From positions 1,240,001-1,304,000 of the forward strand of contig JAGMVK010000003.1 in assembly GCA_020747065.1 (NCBI GenBank): a stretch of 64,000 bases of DNA, read 5' to 3'. Made by a program: the position numbers and the translations under genes. Below, one piece after another: positions 34,201 through 42,893 of the stretch (positions within the stretch are counted from its first letter, which is position 1; each line of letters starts with the position of its first letter). The stretch comes from Cadophora sp. MPI-SDFR-AT-0126 (taxonomy: Eukaryota; Ascomycota; Leotiomycetes; Helotiales; Ploettnerulaceae). Under the pieces are notes generated by a model. That model was not told the DNA's origin and made no database searches. It saw only the letters and a list, made by a program, of their open reading frames with translations.

Positions 34201-37200
34201 CAACCACGGTCAATGGCCAACGAATCGACGCAGATCAGGACTCCTTGGTTGCAGAGCACTCTGGAGGCAGATCAGACGCTGTCCGAAGCAGATCGTGGAC
34301 TACGATGAGCAGACGATCACAAATCCGAGGACCTGATTCGGAGAGATTAGCACTGGTTCGTGATACAATTCGATGTTGACTTACCCTTTAATCGACGTCT
34401 CCGATGTGGAAGTACTGGAGAGCAGTACGGCCTAGAGCACTATGACTGGACGGCGTCCGAAGCTGAAACGCCAGAACACTCGAACTGCTCATAGTTAGCA
34501 ATGATAATGGTGTTTTCCTCACGTCTGGGGCTCATACCTTGAGGTGTTGTACAGTATACAGGAGGCTTGTTCACCGCGGTGAGAAGTTTGGAGGTTGTTG
34601 AAGATGGAAGAGAAACATGGTGGGAAGAAATGAAGTGCTGCCTGTGTAGACCTCGTCCAGAATGGCAGTTGCGTCCCAGAATGTTGGGAGAAGGTGCGCG
34701 GAAAGGATTGCGTAATTTGTTGTCCAGAAACCATCCAGAGGGAAGGAGCGCCGCCTGTACTTACCGATCTTACCACAAACGGGGAAGGAACCTCAAACAC
34801 AATGTCACAAGAAAATGTAAGTACTTACTCTGTGGTAGCAAAGTCAGCAAAAGATCCTGATATTTGGAAGGATCACTTACTGGCACCACCAGTCTCCTGC
34901 AAGCGGAGAGCAATGTTCTGCGGAAGTTGGCCTCCAACCGAGACAACCACACCATTGGCATGTTCAAGTTCATAAATGTCGAGAACTCTATGAGGGAATC
35001 AGTCAATGTATTTAAAATGGAATTGATATCAAAATTACCGTTCGTAGCTGAGCTCCTCAAAGTAAAGCTTGTCAGCGGTGTCGAAATCGGTGGAGTAGGT
35101 CTACACGAATTTAGCGAATCTCATCTATATTTTAAGCAGTAGTGCATACCTCAGGATTGTAGTTGATCATGACAGTCTTCTTGCCCATTTCTCGCAAGGC
35201 GAGGACGCATGAAGTGCTGCACCAATCGCTGTAAACAGTTAGTATGAGGCTCCGAGGAACTGGGAGCGTGCACTCACAATTCGACAGATGAGCCTATCCT
35301 ATACACGCCTGACCCAAGCACGATGGCTAAATACGAAGTCAGTATCGGAGAGCCGCTATCAGGACGGGAGTTATGTAGAGGAAGCTCGCCCGCCAGGGAG
35401 GCACCTACTTCCGCGGTCTTCGAACGTCACGTCGTGAGTAGTAGCATTGTATGTGGTGTAGAGGTACTGGGAAATGTTAGCATTGCCCTTGTCGGACCGA
35501 GGAGACTCCGCGATTACGTTGGTGTCTGCTGGGAACTCAGCAGCAAGTGTATCAATCTTCTTGACGAAGGGGGTGATCCCAAAGTTCTTTCTGCGAGCGC
35601 GAACGTCATCCTCGGTGCTACCAACAGCCTTTGCGATTTGACGATCACTGAAACCCATCTTCTTAGCCTTCAACATGAGCTCTTTGTTAATGCCAAAGAG
35701 GCTTCCAATATCTTCAAGCTCATGAGTACAGTCGACGATATTCTGGAGCTTATACAAGAACCACTTGTCAATCTTGCTCAAGTCGTGGATGCGGTCAACG
35801 GTATAACCTTCATGAAGCATAGCTTGTCCCACTGCCAACCATCGGCGATCAGTAGGGTTAGACAGCTCGTGATCCAAATCGTCAAACTTGTCGCCCTGGA
35901 AACCGATGAATCGAGGATCAACTTGACGGATGGCCTTCTGGATAGATTCTTCAAAGGTTCGTCCAATAGCCATAACCTCACCGACAGACTTCATGGCACT
36001 TCCAATGTCACGCTTCACGTGCTGGAACTTGGCCAGATCCCAACGTGGAATCTTGGTGACAACATAGTCCAAAGAAGGTTCGAAATTTGCAGTAGTAGTC
36101 TTGGTAACAGCATTTGGCAGTTCCGGAAGGGTGTGTCCAAGTCCAATCTTGGCAGCGGTATACGCAAGAGGGTATCCAGTGGCTTTGGAAGCAAGGGCAG
36201 AAGAGCGGGAAAGACGGGCATTGACCTCGATGACACGGTAATCGAGTCCATCTGGTTGTAAAGCGTATTGGACATTGCACTCGCCTACGACACCCAAGTG
36301 ACGGACGATCTTGATGGCAGCAGAGCGAAGCATGTGGTACTCCTCATCACTCAGCGTTTGGCTCGGAGCCACAACAATGGAGTCGCCAGTATGAATACCG
36401 AGAGGATCGAAGTTCTCCATGTTGCAGACGGTGATGCAATTGTTGCTGGCATCACGGACGACTTCGTACTCAACTTCTTTCCATCCCTTGAGAGACTTCT
36501 CAACCAATATTTGTGGTGACAGAGTCAGGGATCTGGCAGACATGTTGCGAAGCTCCTCCTCGTTGTTGGCAAAGCCGGATCCAAGTCCTCCAAGAGCATA
36601 CGCAGCTCGGACGATAATTGGGTATCCAATTCCTCTAGCAGCTTCCAAAGCTTCGTCAACCGTGCCCACGGCAATCGACTGGGCAATTGGAATGTTGATC
36701 TCTCCAAGAGCTTTGGCGAATAGATCTCTGTCTTCGCTGGTCTCGAGGGTCTTAATGCTTGTACCTAAAACCTTCACACCATAACGTTCGAAAATTCCCA
36801 TACGCTCCATTTGCACGCCTAAGTTGAGAGCGGTTTGGCCGCCGAAAGTGAGGAAAATTCCATCTGGTCTCTCACGCTCAATAACATATGTGACATATTC
36901 TGGAGTAACTGGAAGGTAGTAAACTTCATCAGTGAGGACGTGGGCAGTCTGGATGGTTGCGATGTTGGGGTTGATGAGGACGGAAGCCACACCAGCCTCT
37001 TTCAACGCCTTCAAAGCTTGGGAACCTGGGGGCGAATCGTCAGTCCGAATAAAACATACTGTTTGCTTCACTCATGAATACAACCTAGGCTAGGAAATTT
37101 GGGATATGCATGGCTACAAGTGACTCATTCTCTGGCAAGGGAGAAAATCTGGAGAACCAACCTGAATAATCGAATTCTCCTGCTTGTCCAATACTGAGGC

Positions 37201-37498
37201 CTCCACTGCCAATGACCAAGACTTTCTTGACGTTCACAGGATTAGCAGCTCCCTTTATGACTCCGCTCTCCAAGTATGCTTTGGCGTTTGGCGCAGGTTG
37301 GGTCTGATTTGGGCGCATGCAGGAGCTCGAGAAAAGTCGGACATAGCCGGTACCCTTACGGGATGGTGCTGTGTTTCTAGCATAGAGGCATCGAGAAGAG
37401 GCGCGAGTAGTAAAAGTCCTACAAGGACTCGAGGAAGCAGCTCTGACCTGGCGGAACAGGGAGCTTGTTCGGCCACCAAAGCGGATGGAGAGCGCCAT
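31223..37498 (-). CDS. CPA2: Carbamoyl-phosphate synthase (arginine-specific), large subunit
   Basis: Makes carbamoyl phosphate from ammonia, bicarbonate and two ATP for arginine synthesis, with the small glutaminase subunit. I read eleven exons: 37498-37162, 37025-35409, 35326-35278, 35228-35150, 35100-35039, 34987-34881, 34829 (one base), 32692-32345, 32295-32040, 31978-31388, 31330-31223; 1184 residues. The Arg/Ser-rich N-terminus is a mitochondrial presequence. Two ATP-grasp halves follow (start [21 protein letters not shown]; second half from RIGSSVEFDWCSTS through the [18 protein letters not shown] region). The C-terminal allosteric domain is short and lacks a fused aspartate transcarbamylase, separating it from URA2. 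Exon 7 and the 2.1-kb intron after it are exceptional and described separately. The start could also be an in-frame ATG at 37543. Confidence 0.95.
32806..32832. repeat. Direct-repeat copy 1 in the CPA2 giant intron
   Basis: ATGTTtACCAAATCaGACGGCGTCtGA (capitals shared with copy 2 at 34146-34170, lower case differing). It contains the perfect inverted repeat TCAGACG-G-CGTCTGA at 32819-32833. It lies between the nested gene and the intron's 3' end. Confidence 0.65.
32990..34213 (-). CDS. GIY-YIG nuclease-like protein with two C2H2 zinc fingers, nested in CPA2
   Basis: Two exons, 34213-33698 and 33649-32990, joined across a canonical 48-nt intron, give 391 residues with no stops. GIY-YIG-like motifs are present: WAIYAL (residues 105-110) and LYIGSGTG (121-128), followed by arginines at 130 and 136 in a predicted helix, with a glutamate at 188 ([12 protein letters not shown]) in a suitable place for the metal-binding acid. 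After a charged helical linker come two fingers of C-x2-C-x12-H-x5-H form: C316/C319/H332/H338 and C356/C359/H372/H378. Nuclease plus DNA-binding fingers is the architecture expected of a site-specific endonuclease. Motif assignment is by eye; activity is not shown. The first 100 residues match nothing I know. Confidence 0.75.
34146..34170. repeat. Direct-repeat copy 2 in the CPA2 giant intron
   Basis: ATGTTgACCAAATC followed by GACGGCGTCGA; matches copy 1 (32806-32832) except for one substitution and two single-base gaps. It includes the palindrome AAATCGAC-GGC-GTCGATTT. It overlaps codons for residues ~14-23 of the nested gene and may be a binding or recombination site. Confidence 0.65.
34333..34384 (-). 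other. Candidate leader intron of the nested gene (52 nt)
   Basis: Minus-strand GTAAGT donor, GTGCTAATC branch site and AATCAG acceptor, all well placed, upstream of the nested ORF. A second such intron lies at 34485-34537. They suggest the nested gene has its own spliced 5' leader. Confidence 0.5.
34485..34537 (-). other. Second candidate leader intron of the nested gene (53 nt)
   Basis: Minus-strand GTATGA donor, TTGCTAAC branch site and GAGCAG acceptor. Removing it joins two open segments (from about 34800 to 34391) into one short frame ending GDVD-stop, which I do not recognise. It may be leader sequence or a small upstream ORF. Confidence 0.45.
34817..34828. repeat. 12-bp palindrome at the donor of the giant intron
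   Basis: GTAAGTACTTAC is perfectly self-complementary and starts exactly at the intron's first base on the minus strand, so the same site reads GTAAGT on either strand. Confidence 0.8.
34829..34880 (-). other. 51-nt intron plus single-base microexon of CPA2
   Basis: On the minus strand the exon ending GGT-GCC-A (34881) is followed by a canonical intron 34880-34830 (GTAAGTGATC, CTGAC branch site, CCACAG). Base 34829 (A) then directly precedes the donor of the large intron. Joining A34881, A34829 and A32692 makes AAA (Lys) and restores Ala-Lys-Ile-Leu-Gly-Thr. Skipping the single base gives AAA-TCC-TAG, a stop. No other donor/acceptor pair seen here restores the frame. Removing the short intron first would create AA|GTAAGT, an ideal donor, so stepwise splicing is likely. 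Confidence 0.7.
37115..37121. promoter_or_regulatory. TGACTCA site in CPA2 intron 1
   Basis: A perfect TGA(C/G)TCA sequence, the binding site of the amino-acid-starvation regulator Gcn4/CPC1, lies in the first intron of CPA2, a gene expected to be under that control. One 7-bp match can occur by chance. Confidence 0.35.
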
Positions 37499-38820
37499 TG
37501 TGCAGGGCAGATGCTTCAATTGAGGGTAAAAATGCTCAATCAAGCTCCAGCCGCTGTATTAGGCCTTGGAGACTCTCCAAGAAGGGTCGCAGAGTGGTGG
37601 TGGTGGCGGTTGTTGAGGAAATGGGGCAGTTGAAATTCTTGCTGGGATCTTCGAAAATGCTCCCAGGCGGTCTGATAGCAATTGCGATAAAAGAAATTAG
37701 TCAAAGGAAGAGGTAACACCAGAGATGTTAAGTTTGAAGTTTCGAGGGCTCGAAATCTCTCAGCATGGTCAATGAGGAAGAGAAGAAGTCGAGTTGATGG
37801 ATTGGTTGGTAGCGTGCGAGTGTGTTGGGGGAGGGGAGAAGAAAGAGCGTGAGAGAGATCAGTAGTAGTCAGTCACACCCACAGGTGTGAAGATTCAAAG
37901 TTCGGTTCGTCTTAGTTTGAGTGGGGCCTTTCGTCTTTCTTCCTTCACATCCCTGTCTTGTTTTTCCCTCCTCATGACAGCTAAAACTAGTCGAAAAGAA
38001 AATCTGCACACAAAGGCGTGCGCAGGCCGCAGAACGGCGTCTAGACTGCTTTCGGCAGTGTGGTGCACATTTTCATCCTGAGCCAATGTACTGTACGAGT
38101 AATACTACTTATGAGCGCCAACCCACATGACGAATTTGTGGATGGCTCGTGGGGAGGGAAGAGCCTTTCTTGGCCCGGATGACGAGTGAGGGCAGGGGAA
38201 TTGAGCTTCGCAGTTTTTTTTGCTGCTTGCATTTGCATACTGCGGGGAACTTCCAGGCCAATCACTGCAGGGGAGTAAATAATTCATTTCTATGGTCCAG
38301 ATATCACAAGCCTGAATTTGATCTAGGAAGGACAAATGCAATTAATGTTGAATCCCGAGGGGCTGGCTGTATGTTTGAAGCACAATTCAAACGTGGAAAC
38401 ACGCGATTGTTGTGTTTACTTGCTGATCGCTTGGGCTCGGTTTTGAACCATGGTACGTACGCACTATCGCTGGGCAAAGACAATGGCCAGCGTTTCCCAA
38501 TGTCCCAATGGACAGACCTCTCTTATGAACATGGACATGATCAGAGCAGTAATCGAGATGAAGGCAATTGTAGCCATCGCTTTGCCCACCTGAGCTGCTG
38601 AACCCGCATCCACTGGTCCCGATGCACAGTGACATTCACCCTAGCACTGAGTGTGCGGAATACTTTTCATATGCCCCTCTGGGAATAGCCTATGCAGGTC
38701 TAGGTACAAAGTACGCAATAAGCATATACTAGACGCAACGTGTGGCACCAAGCAGGGAGTGGACCTCTTGGATATTTTGTCTAGAATTCAGCAACGCTTT
38801 ATATCGTGACAAGCCATAAT
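37499..38820. other. CPA2 promoter and FRS2 downstream region, 1.3 kb
   Basis: No supported gene. Holds the CPA2 leader and promoter (nearer 37.5 kb), with a purine-rich stretch around 37.8 kb, and sequence downstream of FRS2. No upstream ORF resembling the arginine attenuator peptide was seen; that peptide belongs to the small-subunit gene. Confidence 0.5.
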
Positions 38821-40515
38821 CTATGTCTTCTCTAGTCTGACGGCAGGATTTCGCTCGATGAAAGACAGATCGACTTTGTGTCCAAGCAATTCTCGAATGT
38901 TGTTTACCTATTCCAAGTTAACAAGAGGTAGCCCTATCCAAAGAGCAATGCTTACCTTGTATTTGATCATAGTTGGTCTCTCCAGAGAAAGTCCCCAGCC
39001 AAAAACCCGCATGTCCTTTGGCAGACCCATAGCCTCTAACATTTCGGGTCTAAACATACCACTGTTGCCGATCTCGACCAACTTGTTGAGTCCTTTGTGG
39101 AAGCTGAAAATCTCCATGCTTGGCTCAGTATATGGGTTGTACGCTGGCTTGAAACGGAGGTCTTCGATGCCCATCTTGTTGAAAAAGATTTCCATGAACT
39201 CCATGAGCCCGCCGAGAGACAGACCGTAATCAGCGATCACACCTTCAACTTGATGGAATTCCGCAAGATGTGTGGCATCAACTGTCTCATTTCGGAAAAC
39301 ACGATCAATAGAGAAGTACCGAGCCGGGGGTGGCCTTCCATCAGGACCCCTCCGTGAAGCCAGTTTGTGAAGCATCGCAGTCGAGATAGCGGTTGTGTGA
39401 GTTCTGAGAACCAAGCGAAGAGACTCGTCTTCGGCCCATGGGTATCTATAGCCGATGGACCCGTACTTGCCATCCTGGTGTACCTCTTGAACGTTCTTCC
39501 AGTATGCTTCGTAGTCAGCCTTGTCATCTTCCGTCTCCGCATGTGGCTTGTCCGCGACCTTTGGATCCGAAATGTAGAAAGTGTCTTGAAGATCACGAGC
39601 GGGATGTTGCTGTGGCACAAACAAAGCGTCAAAGTTCCAGAAACCGGTCTCAACATAGCGATTGGTTGGCATCTCCTCGAAACCCATCTCGAAGAAGATT
39701 TGCCGGAATTCATGTCGGACTTTGTTCAAGGGATGAAGCGCGCCGGCATTTTGATCTGCTCCGAGAGATTTAAAATTGTATGGCTTGAAAGCGGCGGTTT
39801 TCCATGCACCACTGCAATCGTCAGACATTTGATCTCTTGAATGAATTAGAGCACTTACGAAGCAAGCATATCAGCAGTAAGATCTGTCTCTTCTTTGACG
39901 ATCTCAAGTGCGAACTTGGGCCCTTTGTGAATCTTGTACGCAATTACCTTTTGCATCTTGACGAGCTTCCGCTTCTTCAAGTCCGTAATAACCTTCGGGT
40001 CGGGGTGTGTCCGTGTCTGTTGTATAATTTGGAGTTGCTCGCGGGTTATGTCTTGTATTGAGTCGGTCTAGAGCAATTAGAATCGAGTCTTCAAGTCAAG
40101 GTTGGATTCAACTTACAGATGTAACGAAACGTCCGCCATCACCTCTTGTAATCCATTTTGACTTGAAAGCCTTGCCTTGACCAACTCTCACAACATTTCG
40201 GTCTCCAACAGCCGCCTCAAGTTCCGAGACAGTGAGACCAGCCACTGCCTGTCGCACTGCTTCGAAGACTCGCGCTTCATGACTTCCGTTGGCTTCAATC
40301 TCAACTGCTTCGGGTTCTAGAATAGCTTCTTCTCTATCGATTGTTTCGTATGTAACCATAGAACGCGATGCCAGTCTATCCAATGCGCTCTTGACATCCG
40401 CCGATTTTTGTGAAGGAAAGGCCTCGGAGGACAGTAGGGGTTCAGTTCTAGAGAGAGCTTGGAGTACCTCGGAAGGCAAGTTGCCCTGTTGGGTATTTTG
40501 ACCGCTCGCCATCAT
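38821..40515 (-). CDS. FRS2: Cytosolic phenylalanyl-tRNA synthetase, catalytic alpha subunit
   Basis: Charges tRNA-Phe with phenylalanine as part of an alpha2-beta2 enzyme. Four exons: 40515-40117, 40067-39859, 39811-38956, 38907-38821, giving 516 residues, near the yeast length. The N-terminal winged-helix region ([22 protein letters not shown]) contacts tRNA. Class II synthetase motifs follow: [69 protein letters not shown], and motif 3 [16 protein letters not shown]. The end reads [21 protein letters not shown]. Two adjacent ATGs (40515, 40512) fit the family start; an in-frame ATG at 40638 would add 41 residues not typical of this cytosolic enzyme. Confidence 0.95.
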
Positions 40516-40856
40516 TTGGAAGTCGTGCGCACTCTCCAGGAAGCAGCGCAGGGTCGTAGTGGTGTCTATTGTGCAGTGACTCAGGAGGGTTTGGCCTTCG
40601 AATAATTTGAGGTCGCCGTTGCCGTTGTCCCATTTCAAGCTCGCCTAATTATTACTGCCGTTTGAGATTGACCGCCCAGCCGCCCTAAGACTTCCACCAG
40701 AACATCAACAGAGGGCTACCAATGATCAAACAGGGATAATTTTCACCTATGAAAGGTGATCTGGGCCAAATCTCGCAATTCACATGGTTCACGCATTTTC
40801 AAATATCGATGACGATCTACAACGACAAGAATTTGGCTAATACATGCACTTCCTGC
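40516..40856. other. Intergenic, about 340 bp
   Basis: Between FRS2 and the next minus-strand gene. Expected to hold the FRS2 promoter and leader. Nothing else recognised. Confidence 0.5.
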
Positions 40857-42365
40857 CTATTCAAGTCCGTCCCCTTTGATGACACCCAAATTCCCATCCA
40901 AAACTGCCCATATATCCTTGGACTTTTGCACACCGTCTTTGCTTTCAGCTTCGCAGCCGAATCCGAGAAGACTGTGAAGCTCCGACAGTGTGCGTTGGGC
41001 ATCAGCAAGAGCCGTACTGCCCTCCTCCAGCTTTTCAGACACAGATTCCCTTGTAACATGACTGGCAGATTGAGCTGCGTGCACCCAGGCTCGAGCACGG
41101 AGCGAAGAATCTGGCTTCTCGTGATTCGCTATCTCATCTCCAAATGATATGGGCCCTTCTAGCCCGTTTCGATATGTCTTGGCTGTCGGCAGAGGGTGCG
41201 CTGGCAACAAATGGCTTTCGTCTGCAAGACGATCAAGTCCTTGATTGGCTTCCTTAAGTTGCTTGGAAAGGCTTATAGTGAGGTGAGACTTTTGTTGGAT
41301 CATGGCTTTTTGCTCGTTCGAGATTGAGATCATCTCTTCCAAGTAAGGATGTGTAACTTCCATGCTGTTCGACTTGTATAGAGGTTCTCCGCCTGGCAGG
41401 TTTGTTTTTTCCTCAATTGGCGACATATCTTGCAGTCTTGAGTGTCCTGTGACCACAGTGACTAGAGCCTGACGCGCTTTCGTATACCGGACGTACTGCC
41501 TATGAATGGACATAAGCTCTGACTCAATAGAATGCTTTCCTCTCTTGTCAAGACTAGCGAGGTCTTGATATAAGGGTTCGGGACTGCCTTCACTAGCTCG
41601 CGACAACTCCGCTTCGATCCAATTTATCAAGGTCGATCGTGTCATTCCTACTGCTTCCAGACGACTTCCGTGGCTCCCAATTGCTATGGCGTTACCAGCC
41701 TTAATCTTGGTAAGAAGATTTTGCTCTCTTTCGAGTAGCATTTTCGCACGAAGAACAGATTTCTCAAGTTGATCAACGAGCTCCTTCAAATCAGCTCCAG
41801 CTGAGCCTTGAGCAGAGATACAGCCATTCAAAACCTCAGATGGCATTTTGGGCAAAGTGTCAACGTCTCTGAGCACCGTTTGGAGATCCAGATGCTCTTG
41901 TGTAGCTGCAGGCTTTTGCGCGAGAACATCCAAATAATCTTGAATAATGCGTAGACGCTCGTGCTTCTGTCGCTGATTGACTAGGTCGACAAAAGATTCC
42001 ATTGGCGAACCAGAGCAATTGGTGGAAGCTACGTCGAATGTTATGCTTTGCGCCTCAATTTCACGTTGATGTTCTCTGCTGATCTCGGCATATTCTGCCT
42101 GCGCCTTCACATTCGCCCGAACACATCTCAGGTGCTCCCTCTGAAGTCCTCTAATACCATGAGTCGTTCCATCTACTCTGGAAGTAGGATCCACAAGCGA
42201 TAGTGGACGAGGTAGAGAGTTCTCGATATTTTGGTTCACGTGTGAGCTCAGATGGGATGCTAATATCCGACGTATGTACGAAATTTCTTGCCTCTGTTTG
42301 ACATAGGTTTCGAGTGAGTGTTGAGCCTTCTGGATGGCCTCGGGCACTGTTCGGTGCTTGTCCAT
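40857..42365 (-). CDS. Coiled-coil protein of unknown function
   Basis: A single open frame of 502 residues. It is rich in Glu, Gln, Leu and Ser, with long helical stretches (residues ~95-110, ~130-155, ~205-235 and ~355-385), typical of an extended coiled coil. No signal peptide, membrane segment or enzyme motif was seen. The start (MDKHRTVPEAIQKAQHSLETY) is the first ATG. It diverges from BRR2. A cytoskeletal or spindle-associated structural role is conceivable from the architecture but nothing specific supports it. Confidence 0.7.
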   Translation of the reverse strand: MDKHRTVPEAIQKAQHSLETYVKQRQEISYIRRILASHLSSHVNQNIENSLPRPLSLVDPTSRVDGTTHGIRGLQREHLRCVRANVKAQAEYAEISREHQREIEAQSITFDVASTNCSGSPMESFVDLVNQRQKHERLRIIQDYLDVLAQKPAATQEHLDLQTVLRDVDTLPKMPSEVLNGCISAQGSAGADLKELVDQLEKSVLRAKMLLEREQNLLTKIKAGNAIAIGSHGSRLEAVGMTRSTLINWIEAELSRASEGSPEPLYQDLASLDKRGKHSIESELMSIHRQYVRYTKARQALVTVVTGHSRLQDMSPIEEKTNLPGGEPLYKSNSMEVTHPYLEEMISISNEQKAMIQQKSHLTISLSKQLKEANQGLDRLADESHLLPAHPLPTAKTYRNGLEGPISFGDEIANHEKPDSSLRARAWVHAAQSASHVTRESVSEKLEEGSTALADAQRTLSELHSLLGFGCEAESKDGVQKSKDIWAVLDGNLGVIKGDGLE

Positions 42366-42893
42366 GTCGAGGGTTGAGATGTGTGCTTGAACCTTGTGTT
42401 TACTTTCGATGTTGATGGATTGACACCGTCAGGGTGCCCGTGAAAGATGTATTTGATTGGTGAGAACTTGGATTCGATTTGAAAAGATACGACTGCGAGC
42501 GGACTCTCAGGAAAATGATCACAGCATTACTGATCATAGGTATTTGCAGCCAAATCAAAAGTGTATCAATAGCTGCTGCCACACGAATGACTTTGTGTTG
42601 GGGTGCAACAATGCAATGAGGCTCAAAACGGGGTGCCTGAACATGGCGCTAATGTCAGGCGCTAAGAATCGCCAAAAGTTTATTACGATTTTCTGCATCT
42701 ACCCAGGCTGTTGACGACGAGGAGGGGCATTTTCTTTTCCAGCTCCAGCCATTTGGTCATGATTTGTTGGTGCACTTCTCCTGGCTGACGGTTTGACGGT
42801 CACTTTTCGGATAATTTGTACCACGTCTTCACCAACACGTTCAGATTCGAACTTACCTGAACCCTCGACGATATCTCACAACTCTTCGCCATC
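42366..42893. promoter_or_regulatory. Divergent promoter region, coiled-coil gene / BRR2
   Basis: 528 bp between divergent start codons. No recognisable motif beyond ordinary sequence. Confidence 0.45.

Larger units (their letters stand above)
32693..34828 (-). mobile_element. 2136-nt spliceosomal intron of CPA2 carrying a nuclease-like gene (candidate homing-type element)
   Basis: This CPA2 intron is about forty times longer than its neighbours. It has a strong donor (GTAAGT), a CACTAACACC branch site and a TATCAG acceptor, so it should splice normally. It interrupts the conserved stretch [12 protein letters not shown]. Inside, on the same strand, is an intact two-exon GIY-YIG/zinc-finger gene (34213-32990). 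There are no reverse transcriptase, transposase, group I or group II features. A selfish element hiding in a spliceosomal intron would explain the size, the intact nuclease-like gene and the conserved target, but mobility is an inference. A nested resident gene is the alternative. Confidence 0.6.

Noticed and set aside
32990..34213. Reading the zinc-finger and GIY-YIG-like ORFs as extra exons of CPA2
   Set aside because: They have their own start, stop and intron, match no carbamoyl-phosphate synthase sequence, and CPA2 is complete and in frame without them.
32693..34828. Group I or group II self-splicing intron
   Set aside because: The ends are spliceosomal (GTAAGT, CTAAC branch site, CAG), and no group I core pairing segments or group II domain V-like hairpin were noticed by eye.
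35323..36261. 312-codon plus-strand ORF opposite CPA2
   Set aside because: Antisense shadow of the highly conserved CPA2 exon 2; no independent features.
31223..37498. CPA2 as two separate genes or a pseudogene split by an insertion
   Set aside because: All exons join in frame across canonical introns, including the one-base exon, giving a full-length 1184-residue enzyme.
37499..37900. Arginine attenuator peptide upstream ORF
   Set aside because: No such ORF is visible, and that regulatory peptide is known for the small-subunit gene, not CPA2.
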